From NCBI GenBank assembly GCA_031308135.1, contig JAHLJT010004567.1, forward strand, positions 33,112,213 through 33,176,212: 64,000 nucleotides of DNA, read 5' to 3'. The notes under the pieces are model-generated. The model searched no databases. It worked only from the letters and a program-made list of their open reading frames with translations, and was not told the DNA's origin. Source of the stretch: Acheta domesticus. Lineage: Eukaryota > Arthropoda > Insecta > Orthoptera > Gryllidae. The translations under genes were made by a program, and so were the position numbers. Positions 46,588-58,680 of this stretch are shown here, piece by piece. Numbering within the stretch: position 1 is the first letter of the stretch; each line of letters opens with the position of its first letter.

Positions 46588-46653
46588 GAATGTCACTGCA
46601 GTGACGTGTAAGCGCCCAATTGGATGACACCGTTACAGCTGATGATCTGTTAA
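46588..46653. mobile_element. MITE fragment with core like 17652 and 40967
   Basis: tgtcactgcagtgacgtgta, then cgcccaattggatgacac and gttacagctgatgatctgtt, aligns with the core and right arm of the element at 17652-17806. The CRE-like site is mutated to TGACGTGT. The left arm is not recognisable. Confidence 0.55.
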
Positions 46654-46689
46654 ATGAAGCTCTAAATAAATCGAAGTATAGCGATCGCA

Positions 46690-47165
46690 TTTGGCTACGA
46701 TAGCTCCGTGGCAACGTCGTTGCCTCTGCAGCATTGAATCCGGGGTTGATCCCGTTGATCCTAGAGTTCGAGTCCTGACGGTGGATTTTTAACACTAGCT
46801 ACAAAACGGGGACGAATTCAACCATGAGCAGCTTCTCTACTTGGTTGTGTGTGTGTGTTTTCTGCTCAGTATCAGGGGCGCGATCTTTCTTTCCCCAATC
46901 TTGCCACTTCCTCCTTACATACTTTCATGCGTCATGTACATGACAGGAGAGACCCGTCGGGAGTTTATAGCTTTTACCGACTAAGGCGGTGCTCCTCTGT
47001 GATGGACACGTGTAGAAGGGAAAAATGCTACAACCCTATGTGTCGGTCGAGCGCCGAACCTCATGCTTCAACAGGGGATAAACACCACTTTCCGGGATAT
47101 AACTTGAGGTACACTTACAGGACCAATGAGCCTAAATAGTTATCCTGCTCGAAATCGATATTTAC
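46690..47165 (+). mobile_element. tRNA-derived SINE, family 1, body deleted
   Basis: The head has a good B box, agagttcgagtcctgacgg, at about 46762-46780. The GTTTTCCGTGG body is missing and the element passes to a tgtgtgtgtg tract and cgcgatctttctttcc. The 3' module is present (ggagagacccgtcgggag, ccgggatataacttgagg, acaggaccaatgagcc) and the tail is decayed. It resembles the deleted copy at 8744. Confidence 0.7.
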
Positions 47166-47339
47166 TCGCCCAATCTTAGCGATTATGCCAATTGTTTTTC
47201 ACCTAGGGATATCCGGGTTGAAGACTCAGCAGCTTCCGTGACATTTGTATCTTGCCAAATAGCACATTAGCTGTTGAAATGCAATTCGCATCAGATTTGT
47301 ACCGTTTCCATGCCGAATATTCCAATAGCTCAATCTGTA

Positions 47340-47390
47340 TTCATATCACCACTATTATCATCATCATCATCATCACCATCATCATCGTAG
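47340..47390. repeat. (ATC)n microsatellite
   Basis: atcaccactattatcatcatcatcatcatcacc-type imperfect trinucleotide tract. Confidence 0.85.
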
Positions 47391-48770
47391 TGAAATTTGT
47401 CCTCCGTACCCATCTTCTCCATCTCCATTACAATCTTTGTGCCGATGTGTTAATGAACCATAGAAGAACATCAACGTAAATATGCCGGCACAGGCTTAAA
47501 GTGAGAACACTGTGTTGAAGCAACCTGTAGTTCTCACCAGCACAATGCCAGCTGTCGCAGTTCATGACAAAGAGTTTAACGCCTACGTAACTCGTTTAAT
47601 TATTGTAACACAGTAAATTGTTAATCCGGTTAATGATTAGATAATATTTAATTATACATTCTTCTTATCATTCTGTATTGCAATAATTTATACGTTTCAC
47701 GATTTCAAACGGTTGCATGCACCTTTTGTATTTAGCTTTCGTTATTCTGTAATTATTTACTCATTTGCTCTGGTGATGCATGTGTGATTTGAATTTTGTC
47801 TTTTGCTGCTGTGTGAATAAATCGCTACCACATTTTCCCGAGCTATATGCGGTACTACTTATGTCTCTACATGGTACGCGATGATCAAATACTCCTCAGA
47901 GAGCGAGTAACCATCGGCTGTAGTGAAACGAATGGGAATGCTGCAGAGCTACTTTAATCGAACAAATAAAAAAGTATTTAATTTTCGTGGCTAAGAAAAT
48001 GTATAAGTAGCAATATCAAGAAAATAAATAGGCTACAAATTTAATTCGCTCTCGCTCAAGGCAAATAAATTTCTGTTAGATTTCATTACCGCTATTCATT
48101 ACTTTTATTTAGAGAAAAACACAAATACAATTATTAATGAAAATTGAGATATGTCATCTATTCCGTTAGATAATTTCCTTCAGATGATTAGTATTAATTA
48201 TTTTTAAGTATTGACGAATTATAAATACGTATATGTACTAATAACATGAAAACGAACAATGTTTTATTGTAAATATACGTTTGTGTCTTACAAATATTTA
48301 AAATATGTATTTGTGAACATTTAAATAACAGTGTAATACTCAAAATGTGCAGAGATTGTTTAGAGCATCTCCTTACTAAGATTAATTCTTTCTGAAAGCG
48401 TCTGTTACTTATTTATCAATGAAAATTGAAAAGTTAACTGTTGTTTTCATGTGTCTACCCATTCAATTTCTCTTGGGCTATATCTTTTCTCATCAATTCG
48501 TAGCGTAGTCACTCCGACTCATGCTTTCCTTGGATCATTGCTCTCTGAATTACCTTACCTTTTCCGGACATTCATCACAGTCATAAATGTTTTGTGAGAT
48601 TCTTTTATGTATCATATATCAGCGTCTACGGCTGCTTTATGTTTTGTGCTTCAGATTACTCTGTTGTATAAGATGCAACATGGTTTTGTATAGAATGTTG
48701 GGAATGGTCATTTATCTCTTCCAGCAGAAAATAGCACTCCGGTCCGCGGCGTGTTTATGTCAGGCAGATA
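47391..48770. other. AT-rich spacer
   Basis: AT-rich DNA with no recognised feature. Confidence 0.45.
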
Positions 48771-49120
48771 AAACCCCGAAATGGACTGAGAGGCGAGAGG
48801 TGTCGTCAGCTGTTTTCGCGTCTGCGCTTCTGCCGGAACTGAAGAGATTTCGCTTACGGAGTGGCTCCTTTGGGGTTCACTCGTACGTCGCGAGAGGTTC
48901 CTTGCCTTTCGGCTCTGGATGCGATTTTCCCCGCGGTGACGTTTAGCGGGGCCGCCCTTTCTCTCTCTCTTCTCAAAATGTCAGCGGCGTTGGGTGAAAT
49001 GACCTATTGTGGGTGCAGCGCCGGGATGCTCTCGTCGAGTCACATTTCTCGTTTTGACGACGTGTGTCGTGCACTCGCTGCCCTTTCTCCAACCCGGCTC
49101 CTAACAGTTCGGGAACAACA
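48771..49120. other. GC-rich island
   Basis: Moderately CpG-rich block with 96- and 119-codon plus frames of unrecognised composition. Confidence 0.4.
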
Positions 49121-50585
49121 TTCACAACCAAACAAATTCACGGATGATTAATGAAGGTTTTTTTTCTAACGCACTAAAGTAACATTCGAAAGTACATACG
49201 TTTGAAAAATAATGATTCATGTATTACATAAATGAATCATGCGACGTGTGTGTAATGTGTGAAAGCGGGAAATCTGCATTTAATTTTCAGAAGTAAGAGT
49301 AGAATCATCTCAGTATTATTTCTTTACGGATTGTGTAGTATGTTATCATTTAAAACACTGGATATTTCGCTGCTTGATTTCTCTTAGTTTGTTCTCTTAT
49401 CTGTTCGTGAAAGAGCTCATTAAAAGAATGAGAAAGAATGTTTTTAGTATGGAGTTGTGTTACTCAGAAAATACTTGTACTTTCAAATTTTTAAACTCAC
49501 GTGAGATAAAAATGCGAGTCAACTTCCTCCTCCTTCAAAAAGTTTCGACTTTCATGGTCATATGTTGCTGAAATGAAAAATTCCCAGTTTGCTTGCGTTA
49601 ACTCTGTGTACCGTAACTCCTTTTTCTACTCATGAAATATTGCATGTTTGTAAGAACGAAAGAATTACTAAATCATGTTCATGCAGGAAAAATCTTGGAT
49701 CTCAAGAATAGTTTTTTCCTTACCGCTCATAAGACCGTTAAGTTAATTTTTCATTATATGAAGAATTATTGTTTTAAATATTGCAAAAATACTTCCTGAC
49801 CAATACAATGAAATTGATAAAACCTACTTTTATAATTATTTAATTAGCGCAACTCTATACCCATATTTAAATGTAAAATATGAATATTCTGATGAAATAT
49901 TTCAAGATTCATATCCTTTATCACAGTTTGCTCTGTTCTTTCTTGCATGTGCCTACATTTATCGCGTGGTCGAAGCAGAAACTCATGCAAGAGTTTTCAG
50001 TTCGCGTTTTGGAGTCTGTTTGGAAGTTTACCTCTATACGGAAAGTGCTGAGGTGACTTTTAAGTGCAATGCTGGCTTTTTTCCCGAGTGGAAGTTGGAA
50101 ACTGCGGTTAAGGTGTTCTGTAAAAGTCTGTCTGTAACATGAGGATTTATATCGCTTGAGTCATTTGCTCACTTTAACATTCTCACCTCTGTTTCATCTT
50201 GTCACGTGGTTTAGACGTTATATTACAAAATCTATAATAAATTCAATGTTATTGGCAAAGTCGTCATGGATTTAACGTATTGAATGTGCCAGAAGGGTCG
50301 ATCTTGAAAAAATTGTTTGCTTAAGAAGGCTCTGTGCTCTAGTTTTAAGGTAATGAATAAAAACCTTCCATAAGGAAAACTTATTTCCTTGGCACAGATT
50401 CCAGATTTAATATGAGATACACTAGTTGCTGGAAAGTAAGCATACTTCTGGATATGTACGCAACTTCGGAAGACAGTAGAGGAGCCGTAGCAAAAAGGAA
50501 GCGAAGATCTGATATCTCGCCTTCCGCTGGGAGGTTCATCAGTAAACCACCTGGTAGTACTTGCACATAACCATATACTCGTCCC
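49121..50585. other. AT-rich spacer
   Basis: AT-rich; short frames only. No recognised feature. Confidence 0.45.
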
Positions 50586-51040
50586 ACTCTCGCCTGACGC
50601 TACTCTCCCCCCCCCGCCTCAGAGTTCACTCGCGCTTGCGCTAGCACACCGTTTGTCCATCACCGCCCCTACGCTCATTAGCCAACACTACCGATCGCGC
50701 ATTCGCTCATCCTGCCCGTTTGCACTCTTAATTCTCCCATCACCCAGCTCCACGTGTCTGCCCACTTCCCTGCCCACCCTTTCGCCAGCCCTTCCGCTTG
50801 CTTATTTTTCCTGTGTCCCTCGCAGTCACTCGCCTAGTCTCGCGCTCGCAGCCCTCATGGTCCGCTCGCGCACTTCTCCACACTCAGCTCTCGCCCTGTC
50901 TCTCGTCTGCGCGCCGTTCTCCTGCGTAGTGCTAACGCCCGCCCCATAATAGCCTCACGTCCACAGCCTCCTGCGTTATAATTCCAAGCGCGGGCACTCC
51001 CGTTGTTTAGGAGGTACCCAGCCCTGTAATTGCGCCCCGC
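50586..51040. other. C-rich flank of GC array
   Basis: C-rich sequence with ctcgcg and cactcgc words that leads into the GC array. A 98-codon frame is Ser/Pro/Leu-rich and unrecognised. Confidence 0.4.
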
Positions 51041-51054
51041 TGCCTCCGCCGTTC

Positions 51055-51250
51055 TCTCTTCGCCGCTGCCACCGCCAACGCCCCCGCCCCCGCCGCCGCC
51101 TCCGCCTCCGCCTCCGCCTCCGCCGCCCCCGCCCCGCCGCCGCCTCCGCCTCCGCCGCCCCCGCCGCCCCCGCCGCCCCCGCCGCCGCCTCCGCCGCCTC
51201 CGCCGCCCTCCGCCACCGCCACCGCCACCGCCACCGCCACCGCCACGCCA

Positions 51251-51285
<35 letters not shown>

Positions 51286-51595
51286 GCCACCGCCACCGCC
51301 ACCGTCACCGCCACCGCCAACGCCAACGCCACCGCCAACGCCACCGCCAACGCCAACGCCACCGCCACCGCCACCGCCACCGCCGCCTCCTCCGCCACCG
51401 CCACCACCACCGCCACCGCCACTTCCTCCGCTACCACAACCGCCGCCGCCGCCACCGCCACCGCCACCCGCCACCGCCACTGCCACCGCCGCCGCCTCCA
51501 CCTCCTCCACCTCCTCCTCCGTCTCCGCCGCCACCGCCACCGCCACCAACGCCTCCTCCTCCGCCGCCTGCCGCTGCCGCCGCCGCTGCCTGTTA
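51055..51595. repeat. (CCGCCA/CCGCCT)n GC array, about 540 bp
   Basis: Almost continuous ccgcca, ccgcct, ccgccc and ccaacg units. The plus strand reads as Pro and Arg/His tracts (188 codons) and the minus strand as Gly or Ala/Val tracts (163 and 180 codons). All are repeat translations. The plus strand has almost no G outside CpG. Confidence 0.95.
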
Positions 51596-53635
51596 GGGAT
51601 GAGTTATGTTCTCGCCTGGCGCGCGATCGCTCCGCTCTGCATGCGGGCTCGCCGCCGGCCTCCCTGCGAGGGACGGTGGTGATGCATGGCCCATCGGCGC
51701 TTTATGCGTCTTCCTTTCCGCGCCGTAAACCTGTGTGGAAACTTGGTTAAACGTTCTGTGCAGCGTGAACTTGCAAAGGTAGACAGACTGTATTGTTGTA
51801 CTTGTGTCCGCGATTCAACGCATAGTTTAACGCTTCAGGTGTGATGAATATTTCTCGACGTAATCCTTACAGGTATCAAATCTTCCTTACAAATCCTTAC
51901 AGGTATCAAAGAATAATTTTCCTTCATGTGTATTGTAAATCTAAAATACACGCGCCATGAATTTTTCTTTGTTTTTAACAACTTTCCTACACTTAAAAAT
52001 GTAAAAGGCTATTGCTAAACCAACAAGATACATCATTAATCAAATGTTTCCTTATTTGTTTTATGTTCAAATTGTGTAGCTTTCAAGTGTAAACTTTTAA
52101 TCAAGGTAATATGGTGATCTTTTTCGTTTGTTTAGCAATTTTTGGTTAAATCAATCTAAGAAGTAACTCATCGTGGTCGTCGAAGTAATGGAATAAACTT
52201 TGTAATGTGAAGAATTAGTTGAATTTTTAATTGTAATTCAGTATCAGCTGAATGCAACTGAATCACCAAATCCACGCACATGGATTATCTAAAACAATTA
52301 AACTGTTGGCGCTACAGCGGTACTAATTTTCGTTTTCTTTGTAACGCCAGCTGAATTAGTGCGAAAATTTTACAACTTCGAAATCGATTCAATTTTGTAT
52401 TCTATTCTATAATAGATTCGGTTTCCGTGCCACCGACTTCACTTTAAGATCGCCTCATTGATTTAACACACGTGAAGTCTCAAAGTGTACAACCCGCAAA
52501 TATTTTGCCTTGGCTGGCATTTAAACTGTAGCGTGTGAATTTTTGCGCTCAGTCCTACAACACCGCCACGGTCGTTGGGCAGCTCAGCGTCCCAAACGTG
52601 TTCATAAAAAAGTGCATCGTTAATTTTTGAAAATTGAAAAGTATTAATAAATATTCTATGACACTGATGCCAGTAGAATTTAGTGAACGATGCTCTATCT
52701 TTAGCAAAATTTATTGAAAATTGATTTTTTTCAATTTTTTTTAAATTTGTAGATTTTCTCAATTTGGCTAAAAATTGCACGAAAATTACCAATCTTACGT
52801 AAAACTGTCCATAATATGATTTAATGATCTAAATTGAAGAATAACGTATTTGAGAAAACATCTTGTTTCATGAATGTGTAAGAACGGTTCGAAACATTTT
52901 TTAAAGTTGACAAGCTTCTAAAATTCACACATCTGAATTTAAATAAGACGTTTATCTTATTTATAAGAGGACTCACCTATTGGAGCAAAATATCTATTTT
53001 GGGGAAAATCCTGCGTAAGGCTTAGTCGCTATTGTTCAGTGAGACGTTTTTGAAAAAACAATTTAGGAACCCTTCAATGTGTTCTTCCATTCAAAATCTC
53101 GACATTGATTTGTTGCAGCATTACTCTACACAACGTACACGAGAGATTCGCATTCGAGTATGTGAGTGCCGACTACCCTTCATTCAAAGAAAGAAATCAC
53201 GAAATATGGTTGAGTAGAAAGCTCAATTTTTTTTCTAAACGAAACCCTCAGTGTTTTAAACAACAAATTTGAAACGTAGTGAGCATGATCACTTAAAACT
53301 TTCATATAACATTTTATGAGTATTACTCCAACAGGATAATGCGATTGTCACACGCGTCACTCTGACATGGATGATAAAAAAATGTATTAATTGTAGGTCT
53401 AGAAAAAAAAATTGTAACGCAGGTCAGTAAAAACTAATGTGTGACGAGGTCCGCATTGCCAATGCAAGATGTTCTTTATACAGCACCTCGTGTCTAAGTT
53501 AAGAATCCATTTAAATAAAATTCGCTATTGATTTAAAATAAACTGTAATCGAGCTTTTGGATCAAAATGAAAAAAATAAAAGTTCCCAATTCATTGACCA
53601 TGTTGGCGATATCCTTGTGGTCTGCAGCAAACTTC
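51596..53635. other. Spacer, GC-rich start then AT-rich
   Basis: The first 150 bp stay GC-rich and the rest is AT-rich. A local duplication of ccttacaggtatcaaa occurs at about 51867-51909. A 109-codon minus frame ending at 52463 is unrecognised. Confidence 0.4.
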
Positions 53636-54070
53636 TTTTCGAGCTGACCGCCGCCCGAAACCACGAAAAGCTCTTACCAGTCCGGTTCGCCCAGAACGGC
53701 GCGGCGTCTCGAGGCAGACCGAGTTCTGGGAGATCTCTCCGAATTCTCTCATCCGTCGAAGACGAAATCGCACTCCGAAGCCAAAAATTGTCCTACATCC
53801 TCCTCACGTCGCGGCCGTTTATCCTTATCGGCGACGCGGGCACAGATTGGACACGGGCGGGCGGCTCGCGGGCCTAGCACGGCGTTTTCTTACTCCCCGC
53901 CCCGATCTCGACCGCCAGCCTCCGCGAGGCCATCCGTCACCGAATCCATTCGCCGCGCAGGCGGAGCGTATTGGCGCGCCGAGGCCCGCTCGGGCGTCCG
54001 TTAGAAAGCGCCGCCGTGCGCGTCCAAATGAAGTCAAAACCGCGATGGCATTTTCGCCGTGATTTCAATC
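53636..54070. other. CpG-rich island containing ttagaaagcg
   Basis: CpG-dense island with overlapping frames on both strands. It contains gtccgttagaaagcgccgcc at about 53995-54014, sharing ccgttagaaagcg with the island at 55.2 kb. Confidence 0.55.
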
Positions 54071-55080
54071 TCGCGAGTCTTTCTACAGGCGGGCCCCACG
54101 CTTTGGAAAAAATATGCATAATATATTTTTGCGACTGTAAAATAGTTACTCAAATAGTCTACTGTACTATAAAAATTGAATTTAAATTTTCAACGCTATT
54201 TTTTAATATTGATACACGTTAGAATTATTCTAATATTAACTATACGTTATTTCGTTATTGTAAAATACTTTTATGTAAAATGTTATTGTAAATGTATTTA
54301 ATGTAATAAATATAATGTATGTTAAATATATAAAATATTATTAGTTGTCATTGTACTTGTACAGAAATAACTTAATTAAGATAATATTTATTTGAAAAGC
54401 CTGGAGCTATTTTTACGGTGTGGAAAGGGAGCACAATTTTGTGTTTGGGAGCCCCGCCATACTTAAATCCGGCCTTTGGCGGAGAAGAAAAAAATATAAT
54501 ATGCATAAATTTAAAAAATCAAAATATGGGTAGGTGTATTTTGCAGACTTGTTTTTCAAAGTTGTAATCAATAAGTGATAATAAGTAGTTAAATAATAAT
54601 AATTAAAATGGAAATAATGTTGAAAGTGTTTTGTTTTGATGAGGAAGGATGCTTGTAAACATTTGTAGCAATATTCCGTTTTTTTATCAGACGAAAATGT
54701 TCGCACCTCAAGATATGTCTTATAAAGTAATACCATGCAAAAATACAATGTTCTTTTACACAAAGTATGCATTTTCCAAAACTTTACTTTCAACACACGT
54801 TAACAATTGCAGATGACATTCATCTCGCATATATACAAGTAGTTATGCATTTCAGGTCAACAGAGTCTGCTCGAACGAGCAAGCTACATACTACGTGATC
54901 GTGGTTTGGCTAACGCATGCTCTAGTGTATCATGCAGATCATATTAGTCTAGTGTATCATCCAGATACTCAGTTTAAATTCAAAGGTGGATGCATTTTAA
55001 ATCAATTCTGTTCCAGTTAATTCACATACAAATAGTGCTCTAAGGACCTCGTAGTAATAAGGACTGCACCACCTCATCTC
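54071..55080. other. AT-rich spacer with a possible hAT terminus
   Basis: AT-rich. At 54415-54477 the sequence gggagccccgccatacttaa followed by atccggcct looks like the end of a hAT-type element (compare the right end of the element at 2157-2830), but the terminal CCCTG is absent and no partner end is found. Two gtctagtgtatcat-like repeats lie near 54910-54965. Confidence 0.35.
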
Positions 55081-55149
55081 CCCCAAATGGCAAATTATAT
55101 ATTTTATATTTCATTCATTCCATCCGGTGTAACGCCGCTCCAGATACAC

Positions 55150-55585
55150 CGCATAAAATCCATTCTCTTTGCACAGCCGCGGCGTATTCTCAAACCACCG
55201 CCGATATCCGTTAGAAAGCGTCGTCGCCGGCGCCACGCCCCCTTCCCCCGCGCCGGGGACCATCCCGCTTTCGGGAGAAAATTTGCGTGGAGACGAGGCG
55301 ACCGACTGCGCGGACGACTCTTTTTTTTTTTTTTTTTTTTTCTTTTTCCTGGACAGGCGAATTTATGTGTTCATCGGAGCATCAGAAGATCGTCCGCGGT
55401 TCAATTCCAGCTTGTTGGAATTGACTGACTCGACGGCAGTCGACTTTCTGAACTTTCCGGTAGGCGTCGCGTCGCGAATTGCGTTCCGCGATGCCCCCGT
55501 CTGGGAAGTGCTAAAGTTCGCGGGTCATCGCGGCGAACGCGTCGTTTGCGCGGCGTTTCCGGGGGGAAATTTGGGAGGCTAGAGG
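55150..55585. other. CpG-rich island with poly-T tract
   Basis: Two CpG-dense parts separated by a run of 21 T at 55321-55341. It contains atccgttagaaagcgtcgtc at about 55206-55225. Frames of 113 and 137 codons cross it, including Phe from the T tract, so they are not convincing as coding. Confidence 0.55.
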
Positions 55586-55600
55586 AGATCGCTTGGGCCT

Positions 55601-56100
55601 CAGCTGCGTTTTATTCGTTTCCTCTCTTGTAACTTTAACCTCCCGTGTTTCTTCCGTAAACATCAATTTCGACTTACAGAAAGTATAAATTCATTCCCCC
55701 CCCTGAAAGTACTAGTATCAATTCATTGATTTTAGTTGTTACATATATTTTTATTATTATTTTAATAACTTTTTTCGCCATTACGGCAATTGAATCGTTG
55801 TCATATTTAAATAATATATAAAAATAATATCGGTGATAGCTGAAATCCGCAGCTGCGTTTTATTCGTTTCCTCTGTTGTAACGTTAATCTTCCTTATTTC
55901 TTCGGTAAACATCAATTTCGACTTACAGTAAGTATAAATTCATTTTCCCCTTGAAACTTCTAGAATCAGTTCATTGATTTTAGTTGTTACATATATTTTT
56001 ATTATTATTTTAATATTCTTTTCGCTATTAGGGTAGTTGAATCGATGACATATGTAAATAATTTGTAAAATAATATAAAAATAATATCGGTGACAGCTGG
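55601..56100. repeat. Tandem duplication, 249-bp unit, two copies
   Basis: Copy 1 begins cagctgcgttttattcgttt at 55601 and copy 2 begins the same at 55850. Each contains gtaaacatcaatttcgactt, agtataaattcatt, ttcattgattttagttgtta, catatatttttattattatt and aaaataatatcggtga(t/c)agctg. Divergence is moderate (base changes and short indels), so the duplication is not recent. Non-coding. Confidence 0.9.
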
Positions 56101-56468
56101 AATTCGGTTAACACAATAACTGGATGTGCTGGTACGGTTCAACATCTTCAGCTTTAAATCACTAAATCAAAATGAGTTTCGTGCTGTGAAAGTTGTTTTG
56201 GACCAAAGAAGAGTTCCAAAACTCAGCATGGATTGATTGTAGTGTTTGGATAAACAGAGTTGGCAAAACACGTTTTCTGAGCCAACTGCAAAGTTTGAAG
56301 CTCTGAACAAGCATACTCCCTGGCAAACGAGTTCGATCAATATTTGCTAACCAGATAACAAGTAACACTTGTGTGCGAGTTTACATGAGAGTAATGTTAG
56401 AATATATCCAAATGCCATTACATTTTCTTAAGTCTGTTAACACCGTGATAATTTTTTTTTTGTTAATA

Positions 56469-56651
56469 CAGTAAACTCTCGTTATCATGAATTCCAAGGG
56501 TCCCGAAAAATCGGAGTTCATGTTACAAACATTCGTGTAATCCGAGAATTACGAACGTCCCTTTTACCGTAATCCCGTGCCGGGACCGAAGTTTTGTTCG
56601 TGTTACGGCGAAATTCGTGTTATGCGGGTTCATTCTAACGAGAGTTTACTG
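56469..56651 (+). mobile_element. Pogo-like MITE, 183 bp (copy 1)
   Basis: Terminal inverted repeats cagtaaactctcgtta and taacgagagtttactg, flanked by TA on both sides (56467-56468 and 56652-56653). CAG-type ends with TA duplication fit the pogo/Tigger branch of Tc1/mariner. The interior has gaattccaagggtcccgaaa and gtgccgggaccgaagttttg, shared with copies at 60014 and 63741. The TIR arms are complementary without mismatch over 16 bp. No coding capacity. Confidence 0.85.
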
Positions 56652-56653
56652 TA

Positions 56654-57955
56654 TGTATTTGTATTATATTTTTAGAAAGTTCCTTTAAAATTTAGTGTCT
56701 TCTAGTAAGTTGAGTGAGCTAATTTGTAGATTGTCTTTGGAAATAGTTTTCTTTTTACCAAAATGCGACGTTAAGATATAAGGTAATTGATAGTATTTAC
56801 ATCAGTGCATTGTCTAAGATCTTCAAGTACTTTCAAGACTTCTTCCACAGAAAAAGGAAAATTGTTAATGAATAAAAAACGTACGTTACAAAGACTTGGA
56901 AGGGTAATACGTCTTGGAAGAGTTGGGAATTTTTCAAAACTTCATCTCGGCGTGGGCTAAGTCCTGGTGGCATCTCACCCTGCTTTCCCTAATTTTTCAC
57001 ACCCTCGTCGAAATTTCCTGGAAGCTCCTTAATTAAAGGCGCAAGAAATGAGTTTCTTAAGCGTTGCCGCGGGCGACGTGCGGAGAAGCCGATACGTAAA
57101 CGAATTCGCGAGATTGCGATTAAGGAGAGGCGGGCAGGGGAAGTTTCAAATTTCATTTCGGGCGCTGAGGGTTTCGCTTGCTTGGCGCGTCCGGAGAGGT
57201 TGAATAAGAGATGGGAGGGAAAAGTGGTTTTAGACCCGTTCTTTTGCAAAATACTTTATGTTCCTATGGACGTCCAGTAGATAGATGGAAGCCTTTCCAT
57301 TCCGGGCTTCCGGGCTGTCCACGTGGCGTCACGCCTTGCCTAGGAATTTTGCGCACATTCCACTAATATGACGATTTTTGTACCAATATTATTTCTTTCT
57401 GAGACAGACAAGGGACTTCTAATGGAGAATGGATCCATATTAACAGACAAACGGGCGGAGGAAATAATTTATAAAATCCACTCTCTAACGGACGACGATG
57501 ATGTCGTACCTTCAGAAATATGTATTTTTTGTGAATAAAGATATATTAATTTGACAGCAATTGATGTTTTTTTAATATTCTGATCTAAGGAAATATGATC
57601 GACACAAGGTTCTGATAAACGGAGGGAAATAGAATTTCCATAATTATTGTTATATTACGCTGAGATTCAAACTTCACATGAAATTTCACGTTTTCGAAAA
57701 AGATGCTACTTCGAGGAAATACTAATGTAGACACTCTTGCGTATATTAGCGGTATGCGATATTCCATAGGGCCTTATATGGTAAATGAATGTGATCTCTA
57801 GCTATAACATGCTTCGATTGTTCGTAACGCACAGCGAAGTGTTAAATACTCAACGGTTAAGAGTGGCTTATCGTTCTTCTGTTTGATTACGTCAAATAGC
57901 TATTATAACCGTGCGGTATTACGAAAAATAACAGCGGTGTTGGCGGTCTAAGAGG
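56654..57955. other. AT-rich spacer
   Basis: AT-rich, with a less AT-rich stretch at 56990-57240 in which an 86-codon minus frame is open. No recognised feature. Confidence 0.4.
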
Positions 57956-58225
57956 AGGCGAACGTTAGGTTTTCCGAGCCAGTGAAGACGAACCCAATAG
58001 TGCGCTGCGCAAGCCGACACGGCGTTTGGGCGGCGCCGCTTTCTCGCACAGCTGCGCCACATCGCGTCGTCCCCGACCGCGCCGCCGGCGGCAGCAGCGT
58101 CACCGCGCTCGTGACCGAAAGAAGGGACGCTGCGGGCGAGCGAACGCGTCACCGCCTTCATCCGCGACGCCGCGCCGCCGCCTTTACTCTCGCCGCGTTG
58201 TTGGTACCGGCGCCGTTACCGAACG
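57956..58225. other. CpG-rich island
   Basis: CpG-dense block (cgcgccgccggcggcagcagc). Frames continue into the ACC array downstream. No gene assignable. Confidence 0.5.
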
Positions 58226-58680
58226 GTAAGACAGTGGCAAAGACAACGGCAAAGGCAGTGGCAAAGACAACGTTGTGTTTGCCGTTGCCGTTGAAGCTTC
58301 TACCACCATCACCACCCACACCACCGTCACTATCACCACCATCACCACCACAACTGCTATCACCACCACAACCATCACCACAACTGATATCACCATCACC
58401 ACCACCACCACTATCACCACCACAACCATCACCACCATCACACCCATCATCACAACCACCTATACCATCACAACCACCTTCACCACCACCACAACCTCCA
58501 TCACCGCCACAACCTCCATCACCGCCACAACCTCCATCACCGCCACAACCTCCATCACCACCACAATCTCCATCACTACCACAACTAGCATCACCATCAC
58601 AACCACTATCACCACACCATCACTACCACTACCACAACATCAACATCACTACCACAACCATCACCATCCTCACCTTCGTT
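58226..58680. repeat. (ACC/ATC)n array with an 18-bp higher unit
   Basis: Starts with ggcaaagacaacggcaaag-type duplications (58236-58270), then caccaccatcacc words. Inside lies a run of four near-identical 18-bp units, acaacctccatcaccgcc, at about 58492-58563. Frames of 273 and 139 codons (Pro/Ser or Thr/Ile) and a Val-rich minus frame are shadows. Confidence 0.9.

Noticed and set aside
51007..51596. Proline/arginine, glycine and alanine/valine frames as structural proteins
   Set aside because: All are frames of the (CCGCCN)n array; every frame is open, as expected from the composition.
55150..55600. Poly-T at 55321 as the tail of a minus-strand retrocopy
   Set aside because: The tract is embedded within CpG-rich sequence on both sides, and no gene-like sequence or target duplication is seen next to it.
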